A stretch of DNA of 64,000 nucleotides from Hetaerina americana. Lineage: Eukaryota; Arthropoda; Insecta; Odonata; Calopterygidae. The position numbers and the translations under genes were made by a program. The notes beneath the pieces were generated by a model. It had not been told where the DNA came from. It did no database searches and worked only from the letters and a program-made list of their open reading frames with translations. The stretch is taken from the NCBI GenBank assembly GCA_022747635.1, contig JAKTNV010000005.1, positions 49,181,513-49,245,512 on the forward strand. Direction: 5' to 3'. This document shows positions 18,397-30,650 of the stretch, piece by piece; the first letter of the stretch is position 1, and the number at the start of each line of letters is the position of its first letter.

Positions 18397-18760
18397 ATGA
18401 GTGTGAAGGAATTGAAAATAACATTCGCAAATCACGATAGTGCATTAAATGGAAACAAATTACGAGTACTTATTAGGAACCTTCTGACTGTGAGTGTAGA
18501 AATTCATGAAAAGTATAGAATGTCACTGATTTACAAAAAATATCCATATGCCGTCTTCAAAGCACTTATTAAATCCAGAAACTAGTTTCCTCCAGAAAAA
18601 ATCAAAACCCTGCAGAGTAAGGTCTAGGATGAACTGTATTATGCCAAAGTAATTTATTCAAACAACTATTCCACGGACACCTCCGCTAATAATGAGCCAA
18701 TTAAACTAACTCGTCAGAATCTCCATGACAGACTGCATGAAAATAAGAAGTACTAACACT
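18397..18760 (+). pseudogene. Possible decayed gene fragment with SAP-like N-terminus
   Basis: An open frame from ATG 18397 runs 62 codons, MSVKELKITFANHDSALNGN onwards. After a TAG at 18583 and another stop at about 18628 the same frame stays protein-like to a stop near 18754, with NEPIKLTRQNLHDRLHENKK. The spacing of residues in the first 50 codons (VKEL, then NGNKLRVLIRNLL, then MSLIYKKYP) resembles the SAP domain of PIAS-type SUMO ligases. This is by eye only and the similarity is weak. With two in-frame stops it would be a pseudogene. It may also be an unrelated transposon fragment. Confidence 0.2.
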
Positions 18761-20455
18761 TAAATAAATGTTAATTATTATAGAATTGTGTCTTTTACTA
18801 ATGTAACTTTTAGTCAAAAACACTGCAGTCAGTTAAAAGTGGAACATGCGAAACACGAAATGAAACATTTTCCAACAAGGGGTTACAAATAACTTTGTAA
18901 GTAAAAAATTATAAATATAAACACTCCCTTGTGCTCACAAATGAAGAATAAAAATTGAGATGAAATAATACAAATATTGAACAAAATGTTCTGCGGAGAG
19001 CATTTTGACACACAACGCTATGAAAACCTGCAATATACCGAAGCTCAAGTGAGTTATCTATAAATATGAAACAGGTTCAATGCATAATGTAACTTGAAGT
19101 GCTATACTATATATTGGTATGAGTATACCAAAAGAAATGGTAAAAGACAAAAGAGCACAGTTCAACAACCACTATAAATTCAAGGTTTTCGTTTCCGCGA
19201 TAAAAGATGAACTCCAAATTTATTTTTTTTTCTTTTTTACAATAATTGCTACTGGGTTTCTTCTTGTGGATTTCCTCAATGCTGTACGGAAAATTCAGGG
19301 TATTTACCGTTCAGTTATCAATATCACGACCTCGCTTTCTAAAAGCATTGCATATGCCGTCTTCATTTGACTCAACGCGGCAAAACATCCCTGAAACTCT
19401 GGATTGCTATTAGTTTGTTCTGAGGAATTTCGTCGGATTAAACTTGAATACTTAATATTCTAAATCATTATTAATATTTTCTAGACTACCGTTTAGAGTA
19501 GGTTTTGGATGGACACTGACTGAACTCCACTTGCAAGTTTTGCGTAACGTTACGTGACCTGATACCCCGCACTACAATCAATCCTTTAATAACACATAAT
19601 CACTACCTCCCTTCCCTTTTCCTTCTCCCATCTTACCTGCCTAACGTTCTCCCATCCATCGCAGCCTTTAACATTCCATCTCCAATTAAAATGCTCTGCA
19701 TCCAACTTTCCTGCCCTCTTTGGGTGTCTCCCAACAACCCTTCCTCCTCTATACCTAGATTAGCATTTAGCTTGTTTTCTTTATTTTCATTTTACCTTTA
19801 CTATCCTTCTCCACATTATAATTACAAAATCTAAAGAATAATTAGACACCAATTTGAGATACAAAGAATAATTAAACATTAATACAATTTTTTATTATAT
19901 TGCCCGAAAATATTTTACAGTCTCCCGATCAAAGAAAGATTTTTTTACAAATATTCAAATTCTCTCATTAAAATTAAATCAACCTTTAAATATTTTAACA
20001 GCAATACGAGTTTGTTTTCGTTTGCATACATACATACGATAAAGTTCAATTAATAAATTACGCATAATTAGATACGTGAATGCAATGCGGCTATCAATAC
20101 GGAGCGGCAAGACGAAAAATCAGGTAAGCATTAATAAATACGGTACGGAAAAATATGTTTGGAATGCTAACGACGGTTAACCGTGGAATCGGAAAACGCG
20201 AATTATGGAACGGCAGAAATGAGGACTTTAACGAATGTAAAAATTAGCATTAAAGAAGGGGCGTTTTTTTAAGAATATTGCTGAAATTTCGATATAATTT
20301 AGTAACAATTGTGTTCTTCGGAAAACAAAAATGCCACCATCACTGCTCGGAATGGAGAGCACTCCTGTATTTACGCATCACTGTCATTACTTCACAATTG
20401 TGATTCTATACAGATTAATTAAACGAATTTCACCGTATTCAAATTCAAGGCAATT
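18761..20455. other. Intergenic, AT-rich
   Basis: No gene recognised. An 83-codon frame at 19119-19370 contains a phenylalanine run from a T-tract and has no domain. A C/T-richer stretch lies at 19560-19770. Confidence 0.45.
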
Positions 20456-20460
20456 CGATC

Positions 20461-20575
20461 TACATGCAACAATTTCAAAACGCAGTTAGTGTTAATGCAT
20501 ATTTATTGAATGACTCCGTTAAAAGTTATTGTTGCGGCATTTCCCGTAGTTTATTAGAACAAAGCGATTAGAGCA
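20461..20575 (+). repeat. SINE-like repeat copy (shared hairpin domain)
   Basis: ATGACTCCGTTAAAAGTT followed by an ACTGCTGCGGCAACTCCCGC-type hairpin (here ATTGTTGCGGCATTTCCCG) recurs at 30792 and, for the hairpin part, at 31178. Upstream TGCAACAATTTCA also corresponds to sequence beside the 30651-30786 fold-back. This is the most diverged of the three copies. Confidence 0.6.
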
Positions 20576-22964
20576 ATAACCTATGAGTAACCTTAGATTA
20601 AAATTGAATAGAAGTTCACTTCGAGTTAGAAGGCACTTCGTAAAACAAAATACCGACATCCACCCGCGTTAGAAGATAGGAAAACTTCCAAAGGGGCCAA
20701 GGAGAATTGCTCAAATAATGCATTCTTATCACCTTGGTTGCACGAATACAAAAGAAAGGAAGGTGAAATTATCGGGGTTTCCCTTGCCCAAGATCCTTTA
20801 CATTCGAGACTCCGGAATGCTCCAAATAACATGTGGAAAACTGAGCGGCGAGTAGGAACGACTTTGGGTCGGTTTTATCTAACTTGGAGTAGACGACCTC
20901 GGAATGTTTGGAACGACGAAAGTAAGGAGAGGACTTGCGAGTCTGATTCTGGAGATGGGATAAGAGCACCGCGGGCAGAGTGAGCAAGATAGCCCGATAG
21001 ATAGAGAGGCTATGGTAGCGGGTAGGGTAAGACCATAAGACACGCCGAGGCGGAACCAAGATATGGGGTATTCCTACAAAGACCTCACTGATGAATGGAA
21101 GAAGCGTTGTCATACCTGATCTGCTAGTCACCTCTATAATATCACGGAAAATTTTCAATACTTTGACGGTATCATCAAAAGACCGTAACATTGCTTAAAG
21201 TTATAACTTGTGGGATTGAGAGAAAGGAAAATGCCCGGAAATTCGAGCTTAACTTAAAGGTTATGCTTAACCCAGAATATAGCACCAATATGTGTCGAGA
21301 AAAAGCAGAACTGAAAACTAATTTAATGAAGAAGACAAAAATCAATACTCATTCAGTCTCGAAAATACCAACCTTATCGTAAAAAAAGTTTTAATTAAGT
21401 GTTAGGAGAAGTTCTAACGCCGTCAATCATGCAGCGAAACGTTTCATAAAGTCATTAGTTCCTTCAGTTTATAATGAAATTCCTTAAGTGGCTTCGGCTT
21501 TTGTTAGCCGCATGTTAATACGGTTATAGCACTCCTTGGAGATATAATAAAATGTAGCCAACCAAGACAAGCCGCCACTTAAATTCAATTCATATACTAC
21601 ACGCCCGCACGTGCTAAAGTATCACGCCACGGCAATGTACAAGGCTTACTTGTTATTCAAGAGATTCAACAAAACAAAATATTTTAGAAAAAACGACATC
21701 ATAAGCATGCATAATAAAAACGTTCAAGGGATGGCTGAGCCAACCGAGGCCCGCAACGAATTCACTCAGCTCTCAGCGGACCAAGAAGACGTTGTGAACA
21801 TTACCATGAGTGAACAAGAGAGGGGAAGAATAAAAAAAAGGGCGAAGAAGAGAAAGGAGCAGAAACACATTTTTTCCAATATTTGGAGAACTAAGAGGAG
21901 ATGGGAGGTAGAAATGACGGAGATAAAATGGAGAAACAGCAAAGGAAGAGGTGAATAACGAAAGAGAGGAAGACATCTTGAGAAATATCCAAAAAGTACA
22001 TTGAAAGATTTTTTTTCGTTTTTTTAGATCACTTTTTTATGATTTCATAAAGCAAAAACGAAGCAGTAGAACAAAAAAGATTAGCTTCTTCCTCAGAGCG
22101 GAGGGCAAAGAAAACGGCTACGATCGAGGGAGCAAAATAGGAAAATGCATTAATGTAACAGGTCTCTCCACGTCGTGACGACAAGTATTCTCCCTCCCTG
22201 ATTCAGAAACTCACCACGGCTAAAGTTCAGCACTGAAAGCACATTACACTATACGTCTTCTTCGATTACCACGACCTACTAACTTCCCGGAGAGAAAATT
22301 AGTCTTTCTGGAGACGCCATGCCCCGGGACAAGATTGGAAAAAGTAACTTCAGAGCAACGTAGTTCGTGGAATACACGCATAAGCTGGATAAATAAAATA
22401 AGATGTTTAGAATGAAAATTGCCAGGGGCACAACGATAAGAAAACTCTGGAAAATGGAAAGAGCTAATTCAACGGGCATACGTGAAAAGAGTACTTAAAA
22501 CTTTTTCCTTCACACAGAAAAAATATATCACCTGAATAATGATACTTGTAGTAGCCATTAGGTGGTGACCAAAACACTTAATGACGACAAAGAAAACTAA
22601 TTTGATCTTCGAATGGAAAAACAAGAGTTAAGCAACAAAAAACGAGCACGATTTCAGCGCAAAAACAGTATGTCAGAGTTAAATAAAGCAAATTTTACAA
22701 ACATTTTCGAATGAACTCACAAACTAACACGTTTAGCTTGCCTATAAATCCCAAATGTCCCAAGTAAAGGGAGCTCGAGTTCTTTGGAGCGCGCACCACA
22801 TTTCAACGAGGACGCTTGCTTGAACTTGTGGCGTGAATGAATCCGAAGACAGCCCACCACCAAATACTCCCATGACCCGAACTCCGTGTGGGGAGAAAAA
22901 AAAGGAACAGAGGATCATGACCGAAACGTTCACCTACTCCACCGAAACGTAGTACGCTCCACAA
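20576..22964. other. Intergenic
   Basis: AT-rich with a moderate-composition stretch at 20750-21190. The 140-codon minus-strand frame at 20769-21191 and the 115-codon plus frame at 21611-21958 have no recognisable domains; the latter ends in a low-complexity Lys/Arg/Glu run. Nothing else was seen. Confidence 0.4.
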
Positions 22965-23017
22965 TCACGTAGGTTCACCTCCCCCTTGGGGACACAGTTG
23001 ACCGTGCGCGTGACTTA

Positions 23018-23035
23018 TCAGCGTTATATAAGAAG
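23018..23035 (-). promoter_or_regulatory. TATA-like box
   Basis: GTTATATAAGAAG lies at the edge of a G+C-rich block. It can be read in both directions (TTATATAA is a palindrome), so strand is uncertain. No gene can be assigned to it. Confidence 0.2.
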
Positions 23036-23059
23036 TTCCCCTACCCTGAGATCGGACAT

Positions 23060-24620
23060 GTCCTGGACAGGTATTCCACGGTGAACAGGTGAGCCCCTTT
23101 AATCCTCTTCCGGCTGTTGGGGCGGTTTGGGAAATACCTCCGGGAGGCACGCGGACCGCTTCGTGGATTCGACGACGAAGGGAGAGAAGAATGGCGGGAA
23201 AGACATCCACTACGAACGCGAGTAGAGAGAGAGACTGTCCTCGAGGGAGACAATCCTGCGCCGAAGGAGATATTCCCTCTCTCCTTCCTCTCTCGCCCCC
23301 CGAACAACCCTTACCCCTCCACCCCACACCCCCCGCCGCGACCCCTACACACCTTACTAACCCTCTCCCCTTTCCTCGCATCCACTCCTCGCAATCTGTA
23401 CATCTACCCCCCCCCCAGTCCCCCAACCACGTGCCCTCCCTTCGCACTATAAAAACCCAACCACCCCTTCTTTTACCATCAAAAAAATAAACCCTCCCCC
23501 CATTCTTCCCTTCCACACGCTTCTCCCCCTCGACCTGACTCCACAAGCCCTTCAACGACCAAACTCTTCCCCTCCACAACCAACTCCTCCTTCACAGCTG
23601 GGCTCTCCAATCCAGCCTCCCCTCCCCTACCTATCTCCACTTCCTATTCCTCCAATGTCTTCCCTTTACCTCCCTTTTCCACGCGAACAAAAGGGGAGGA
23701 GATGGAAAGGAAGGGGAGTTGAGAGAAGGGAAAGGTGCGGAGGGGCCGGGGAAAGATTGAGACGAAGGAATGGAAGAGAGGGAGAGAGAGAGATAGATTT
23801 GAAGATAGGGAGGAGGGTGATAATGGACGTAGATGGTAGAAGGGAGAGAGAGAGGGGGGAAGCAAGAGTGCATGGGCAAAGTGGTTAGGGGTGGGAGGGA
23901 GAGGGACATGGAGAAGGGGGGAGGGGCGTCGAGGTAGATAGTGGGAAGGAGGGGTGTGGAGGGGAAAGAAGTGGCGTTGGAGAGGTCTTTGGGGCGCAGG
24001 GAGAGAGGTACAGGCGAGGAAATGATAACAGTAGCGAGCCAAAGGAGGAGGAAAGATAGAAGAGGAATGAGGAGAGAGTTATGTTGAAGAGAGGCAGGGG
24101 AAGGTATTTGGGGATGAGGAAGGGAATAAGGAACCTGGGAAGGGAGGACGGGGAGCATATAGGAAGGAGTTTTGTAGGGGGAAATAGGGAAAGGGTAGGG
24201 GCCTCCCCCTCCGCGCCCCGACAAAGGAGGTTGCTGGGTCGTGCGGCTGGAAGCCGAAAAGGTCGGCGTGACGGCCGCGCTCCCTGCCGAGCGGTGCATT
24301 CTATTCCCCCCCCAATCGCCCTCCTCCCTACGCGAGCCCCACGCCTCGTTCCTCTCCCATGAAGGTTAAACAATGGGAATGGAGACACACGGTGCGGAAG
24401 GGGTCGGGGGAGGGGAGGATGAGGGAGATGTGTTGTTGCAAAATTATGAGATGGATCGAAACGGAATCGACGCCAAGCACTTGCGACAGATTGTTCGATG
24501 ACGGTAACAGGGTTTTGAACTCCGCGGAGCATCCGGCCGCTGAGCCGCGCGAAGTAGGCGTGGATTCGGATGGAGCGGGGAGTTGAGAGCGTCGCGAGGA
24601 CTGTAAAAGAGTCCTCCCTG
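23060..24620. other. Large strand-biased island: C/T block followed by G/A block
   Basis: The plus strand is overwhelmingly C/T from about 23270 to 23690, with runs of eight to ten C, then switches abruptly to G/A from 23690 to about 24200, then becomes mixed G+C-rich to 24600. This creates very long reading frames (up to 266 codons on the minus strand, 23885-24685) that translate to Pro/Ser/Leu-rich or Arg/Gly/Glu-rich sequence with no domain. I treat these as artefacts. The block could form i-motif, G-quadruplex or triplex structures. Confidence 0.55.
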
Positions 24621-25080
24621 AATCGAAATCTCACACTTATGGAACGGGGGGGGGGGTTAGGGGGACAAACTTGAAGATGCGCCACGTTTTACAAAACCGG
24701 GAGTAAAAAAAAAGTTGCTGGAAGTGTTTTTCACCAGGAAAGAATCGATTTCGATCGTGAACATTTTCAAGACACATGCTTCCAAGTAGGAAGAACTCAC
24801 GACTTAACTGACCCACTGGTCTCTTACCATCGCCATCATTTCCCACTTTTTCCCGGAACCGGAGTACTTCCCGGGATCGTTCTCAGCTTATTACGAGGCT
24901 ACGTTATTTTCACAGGAAGCGCAACGGCGCACCATCGCACGATATGGACATCAGCTGACTTTTTCACCAATTCTATTTCGGAATCGTTGATGGGAGGAAA
25001 TAATAAAAAAAATAAAAGCTCTCGCTGACCAGCGCTTCTCCCTTCTCAGACCGTCAGGTACACACATTTATCTGCGGCGA
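24621..25080. other. Intergenic
   Basis: Starts with a run of ten G (about 24647-24656). No gene recognised. Confidence 0.4.
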
Positions 25081-25680
25081 GTGTATTTAAGAGGCTTCGC
25101 GTGGCCTCCCCGTCGGTCTTCCACCCAAAACCCCCAATGTCATGATGCCCTCGTCACCACCACAACAAGTCCCATTCCATCTGCCACGAGTCCATCCAGT
25201 CTACTTTTTTCAAGCCTCTCCCCCCCAAATCCTTTCCTCCAAAAGCGTCGAACCACGTCCCGATGCAGCCCTCCGAGAGAAACTCTCAATCCTCGACCTC
25301 CCGCGCGCCCTCACCCGTCCCTTCAACACCATCTCGGCCACCTTGATCCCACACCAGCCCCCGATCACCCAACCCGGCTCCCTCCGCCCACCTGCCACGT
25401 CCTCGGGCCTCCTTCGAAGCCGTTCGAGTTTCTTCTTCTTTCTTTGACGGATCTTTTCAACGGGCGAGACGCGTTGGAAACTTGCCACGAGGGAGTTAAC
25501 GCTCTCAGCGCAGCAAGGAATTGGAAGTCGAGGCGAGTTTCGCCGCTCCGTCAAGGGGCGGATGGGTCGGCGGGGAATTCGCGATGTCTTGCTTATCAAC
25601 GAATCATTCAAAAGGCACCACTGAACTCTGCGGAAAGGTGTTTTGGAGTTTCAGTTGACCAAACTAACTATTGAACATGC
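25081..25680. other. C/T-rich island with TATA-like box at its edge
   Basis: GTGTATTTAAGAGG at 25081-25094 is followed by about 350 nt of C/T-rich DNA. A 197-codon plus-strand frame spans the block. It begins GTG and translates to Pro/Ser/Thr-rich sequence, then a less biased last 60 codons (from about 25480). No known domain, so not called as a gene. Confidence 0.4.
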
Positions 25681-27790
25681 AATTCCAGGAGACATCTGGC
25701 CACGGTTTTTCTTTCAATGCATTGAGATACTTATAACCAGAGGCGACGCTATAGTTTCAATGTATGCCAAATGCATACAAAACATTTGAATGGATCGAAA
25801 TGTCTCATATTTAATGCAAGAGTGGAATTTTTAGGGTGAAGGTTTCTTTGAACAAGTACTCGACTGACCAATTAAAGAATATCCAAACAAGTTTTGCCGT
25901 TGAAATATATTCGGACGGAAAATAATCTTTCTACAAAATGCCAGAAACTTCATGTTTATAAAACTGATAGAAAAACTTTATATTTTATTTTTCACAACAA
26001 TTCGATAAATTTTGTTTGCTTACTACGACGAAAAATATTCACCGCTATTTTTTCAATAACCCTAAGGTTAAATATATAAAAAAATCGTTTGATTATATGA
26101 ACAGAAACAGTTCTATATCATAGAGTATTTAGTAGAAACATTCTGTAGTATCAACCTTTAGACGCAAGGACAGAACAAATTCGTCAACAAATATAATTTG
26201 CCTCGCCACATTATACTCAATTCCTTCCCTATTTACTCTCAGACCATGCTTAATAACATACTGCGTAGTTTCATGCGTTAAAGTTTTGGAATAAAACACA
26301 TTAAAGAGCAAATAATAGCACTTTTCCACTACTTAATAAATTATTTATTACTAACCAGGATTCTTTGCTGTACATCTTAAGATCATAGTCATGTTGCAGT
26401 ACATCGGAACATGGCCGGTAATAATTTTTAACAATGAAAAAGAGCTTTTATTTGCTGATTGATACGGTTAATAATAATGGCACTCTTGAAACTAATGATT
26501 ACCTTCGCTCGTAAAAAAAAGGACACATTAATTCAACTCTTTCAAAATCGCCGGCACTGCCAGCATCATTACTCTTGCTTCGTGAGCCCAAGCCAACAAG
26601 TCTGAAAACTCCCAAAGGTGTGTGTGCGACTTTCATATCTCTTTTGGCAGGAATCAGACGGCTGCTATAACGCCAAGCTTTTACTCTAATTCGGGATACG
26701 CTGCACTCTATAGTTAGTTCAGAAATCGAGAAGAAGCATATTAAAAATAACCATGCCCTCGAATGTGTCTCGGCAAATTAAAACCGTAGAACAACTGTCT
26801 GCGACGGCCGTACCAGTGCTACTACCTTAATCAATTACTTTTTCGGTTTTTACCGGATAGTTACATACGAAATTGATGTTAAAATATTTTCATAGTATTG
26901 AAAAATCCATAAAAAGGAAAAACAATGCACTAAAATCAAATATTTGCTAAAACATCCTGCCGTAATACTTAAAAATAAATAATAAATAACCCGATACATT
27001 TAACGCTGAAAATAACGCAAGATTTCTGTAATTCTGGCTGTTATTTTGGTTTCTATGAGTACTTTCGTTGAAGAGATAATTATTTTTTACAATAAAATAT
27101 TGATGTTGTCTGTCTCTCTTTGTAAATCAATAATATATAGCCATGATTTTACCGTGAAGATAATTGCTAGCACAAATATTCAGATGCCTACCACGGAAGG
27201 TTAAACAATTATTTTTTTTAACTTCTACAACACAGTTTCTTTTGGAACAGACTTAAAACACTGTGACGTCCGAATAACATTTGCAGATTTGTCTGTCAGT
27301 ACTCATTCATATTGAGTACTAGCTTCATCAACTAGTTACAAAAGTAAGTGTGACTTTTTTAATGTTCGCCCTGTGACCCTAAGCCCTCTGTTTCTAGTCC
27401 CTCTTCTGACATAGGTACGGCGTGCTTTATATATGCTTTAGTGACCTGGATTGCACTGGTAACCCCCACTGACTCACTAAAAATTGCCATGTGTCATCAA
27501 AAGATATTTCTCATATGACGGGATCAGAACAACTTCAAGCGACCGCGCTAGGGGTGAAAATTATTTTTCTATTTTCATTCTTAGTAGCCTCGTATGTTGC
27601 CATTATTTCATCCAACCTAAGAGTATCGGCCTTCTTGCCACTAACGACTCCTCTCTTATTGGTAGAGAAGAGTATCGCCATACCGTAGTTCATTTACCTG
27701 TAGTTATCATTATCTAAATCATTTGAATTATTTTACAAACATATTATAACTCAAAATTAAGAAAACTAAATTTTTGATAATACATGTAAA
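25681..27790. other. Intergenic, AT-rich
   Basis: No gene recognised. Short frames at 27484-27717, upstream of the LINE relic, may derive from LINE 3' UTR but show no conserved motif. Confidence 0.45.
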
Positions 27791-27794
27791 TGCC

Positions 27795-27860
27795 TTCGGC
27801 CGTCACCCCCTGCCACACACCTTGGCGGTTGCTTGCAGGGTAATAAGTAGCTGTAGGAAT
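27795..27860 (+). mobile_element. LINE 3'-end relic
   Basis: CACCCCCTGCCACACACC, then CTTGCAGGGTAATAAGTAGC, aligns with the end of the full-length LINE. The outer stem is kept as CCCTGC/GCAGGG instead of CCCCGC/GCGGGG, and the tail is reduced to GTAGCTGTAG. The 5' limit of the copy cannot be fixed. Confidence 0.65.
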
Positions 27861-28689
27861 TCATCCCCTTGATTAGTACAAACAAAAACTCTTGACGTTA
27901 AAAAAATGAGAAAGAGCTTCGACCTTCAGTGACGAATAAGAATGATGAAGGAGTGAACTAAAACTCAAAAAACTGGCATTTCAGTCCTCTCAGCCGAGAC
28001 GCGGAGGCGCAACACCTTCAGTAATCAACCTGACAAAATCTTCCAGGTGTTTCTTGTCCCTCCCCCACCCAAGACGCGACATATCCCTCCTTCTTCAAGG
28101 GACCTGTCCCTAAGGAACATCCACGACGTTCCTTCCTCCACTCCCGTCTCTCGACCATCACGCTCAACTCCTCCCCCGCCCCGCTCCCCTCTACTCCTTC
28201 TTCCCTTTCAACTCAGACGGGAACTCGGAAGTCCGCCCACTTCCCTTCCTCCGCACAGTAGCCTCCCACCGCTATCACCTCCCACCGCCCGGGGGAGAAG
28301 ACTCCCCACGTTCCGCTTCGTCCCGACGTACACCACCTTCTTCTCATCCATCCACTCCCCTTCTCCCACGCCCAATAAAAACAACACCCCCTCCTCATTC
28401 CTCTTCGGAGAAAAAGAAGAACTAAGCTTGTCGACCGCGGTCATCCGAGTGACTCTTTCGCCCAGTCAATCCCCCTTTCCGCGCCCGCGGAAACAACGTG
28501 CAGGGATGTGCACGACGCGCTGGGGATGTCGCGAAATCGTCGACGTGAAGATGGAGGAAAATCACGTCATCGGTGACGTGTTGCTTTCGGATCGAGGCTG
28601 TGAGAACATTTCATGATGAATGAATTCGTTCGTAGAATGAAGGAAGATTCGACACACGATTTTTACGCGTCCTTTCGCTGGACCAAAGG
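27861..28689. other. Intergenic with C/T-rich island (about 28040-28420)
   Basis: The island gives a 189-codon plus-strand frame (28047-28616) rich in Pro, Ser and Arg. It has no domain and is rejected as coding. Confidence 0.45.
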
Positions 28690-29260
28690 CATATATCTAC
28701 ATTTCCAAAGAACCCTTCAATTCGCTACGAGGGCGTGTGGCGGGGGGAGTTAGCACACCAACTATTCATACATGAATGTGAGTTTCTACGTAAATACAAG
28801 TATAAGTTATCTCATACACACAAAAAAATACAGATTCACTTATTCATACCAATCTAAACCATGAAAAGTAATGGATGTGTTTGATTAAATGATTAAATTT
28901 TGATTTTGAAATTTTAAAAAAACTCACTGTTTGGGTTCGATTTTGTTCTGGCAGTGTATTTGCCGAGTAAATTGGCGAGCACTTGAAAACTTCAACGACA
29001 GGGTCTATCTATCTGATATTATCCCGGACAAATCTACAAATATTATTAAGGTATACTTTCTTACATTAATTCCCTCGTTATCACAAGTAAACTCGAATAT
29101 TCTGTAACTTTCTATTAGTCTTAATCGTGCCTGCGCTCTTCGTGAATCAAGGGGCACTCCACCTAATTCCTCCAATATACCCATCACGCTTACTCTCTTC
29201 TCATAGCAAGGGTCCGTCAGGGGACAAGGGTTTTTTTTAACGATTATCATCATCAAGATT
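28690..29260 (-). mobile_element. 5'-truncated CR1-like LINE with ORF2 C-terminus and 3' end
   Basis: On the minus strand the order is an ORF2 C-terminal fragment (29256-29005), about 250 nt of noncoding DNA, the motif CCCCCCGCCACACGCCCTCG (near 28750-28731), and a TGTAGATATATG-like end near 28690. This is the order expected for a LINE truncated at its 5' end. It is more diverged than the 7330 element, and the two ends could belong to separate insertions. Confidence 0.55.
29005..29256 (-). pseudogene. LINE ORF2 C-terminal fragment
   Basis: An 83-codon frame contains SVMGILEELGGVPLDSRRAQ followed by ARLRLIESYR. This corresponds to the region after the RT thumb in CR1-like ORF2 (compare SVTEMLMDLGWESLEERR and ARLKLLNKFR in the intact copy at about 11025-11100). 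The frame is lost soon afterwards. Upstream RT motifs are absent. It is a relic of a different subfamily from the intact element. Confidence 0.6.
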
Positions 29261-30640
29261 TCGTTCCGAGAATTCCAGCTTCCACACTTACATTTCTCAC
29301 GCTAATTCCTTGGCTCTTACGTTTAAAGTACCTATTTCTACCCTTGTCCTAATTGTCTGTCCTTTTTCTCTTGTACTTCCTCGTGCCCCTTCCTTTCTAA
29401 TTGTTCCTTCAATTATGATCATAACAAATCCACCACGTCTCATGGTGCGGTCACTACCTTTGTTGAGCTACAACTCAAGTCGAGGAGAGGGATCTTAAGT
29501 CAACTACGGGGCAAAAACAAATACGGCAGAAATATCATTATTATAAGGATATTATCAACGTTTTCGATGCTCGGAATCCGCACCCTATCACCTCGACGAT
29601 TTTGAATACGAGTTCAAACATTATAAATACGTAATCGCCTACTTTGAATTCTCATCGAATTCACATGTTATTACTATGAGCGCAATGCGTCAGAGGAACT
29701 ATATTGAATGAAAATCCCACATCGCAGTCAATTCACAGACACACAGCATGTCAAAACCACCGTGACGACGACGACCGACACGGAAAGATAGAGGGAGAGA
29801 CATCCGAGGAGGCGGGGATGAAAAGTGTGTTGCACGGCGTCACAGTGACGCACGCGCAAGTCCCGCGAAACAGCCGTCGCGATACGCCACCCACGCCCCC
29901 CCTCCCCTCCTCCCCCGCCTCTTTCCTTTTCCCCTTCCGTCCCTCCAGTTCTCCCCCATCCCTCCTTCCCAATCCCTCGCCTTGATCCCATGATTCAATC
30001 CCCAGCACCAACACAACCACCACTACCTCTCGGTCCTTTCGACCCTCATCAGGGCTGCCAATACACCGGGTACGCGGTTGAAAAGGGAGTGGGAGAAAGA
30101 CTCTCACGCGAGAGTGTGCTTCTAGTTTTATACGGGCACCCGTTCAATTAAGATGAGGGTTCAAGGGTAAAAGGTTTAAAGCAATCTGATGACTACACAT
30201 AACAATACTTTGGCGCGTGGGGTACGCGGGCGAGGGAATCGATTCTAACACGGCGTTCGATTCAAAAAAGTAATTCTTGTATTGGCTGTTTGATACCCAC
30301 ATTCCAGCAATGGCGAATGAAAAAACACGGTGAACAACAGCTGGAAATGTGGTCTATTTGTATGAAACATTATTTTGAAAAAAACAGTATCGCATTTTAC
30401 TTTTATAAAGGTAGATGTATACTTAGAAAACCGTCCAACGGCTATTTTATTTCTTTCACCTCAATAATTTATGAAGCATAAAAACATCAGTTTAGCAAGT
30501 ACCACTAATTGTAATGTAAATAAATAAGAGGAGTAAGCAAAAGAGCTCTCTAAAGGTTTCGTAAAGACATGAGATTTTAGCGAAATTATTTCGCAGAAAT
30601 AAAACTTTTAGAGATTTTTTAGGAAGTATTACGCAAAATA
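29261..30640. other. Intergenic with C/T-rich island (29880-30050)
   Basis: A minus-strand stretch near 29310-29340 reads IGTLNVRAKELA, which weakly resembles the start of an APE endonuclease domain, but the frame breaks at once. The island gives biased frames only. No gene recognised. Confidence 0.4.
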
Positions 30641-30650
30641 AATCAACGGA

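Noticed and set aside
20769..21191. 140-codon minus-strand frame
   Set aside because: Moderate composition but no start context, domain or splice support.
22965..23579. 204-codon minus-strand frame rich in Gly, Arg and Trp
   Set aside because: Most of it lies in the C/T block of the strand-biased island. Composition explains the open frame.
23631..24685. Long minus-strand frames of 222 and 266 codons
   Set aside because: They coincide with the purine-rich plus strand, translate to Pro/Ser/Leu-rich low-complexity sequence, overlap each other in different phases, and show no domain.
25081..25674. 197-codon plus-strand frame after a TATA-like box
   Set aside because: It starts with GTG inside the TATA-like motif itself, and its first two-thirds simply reads through a C/T-rich tract.
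28047..28616. 189-codon plus-strand frame
   Set aside because: C/T-rich composition artefact with no domain, ATG context or splice signals.
29305..29345. APE endonuclease start (minus strand IGTLNVRAKELA)
   Set aside because: Only a dozen residues before a stop, and no further endonuclease motif.
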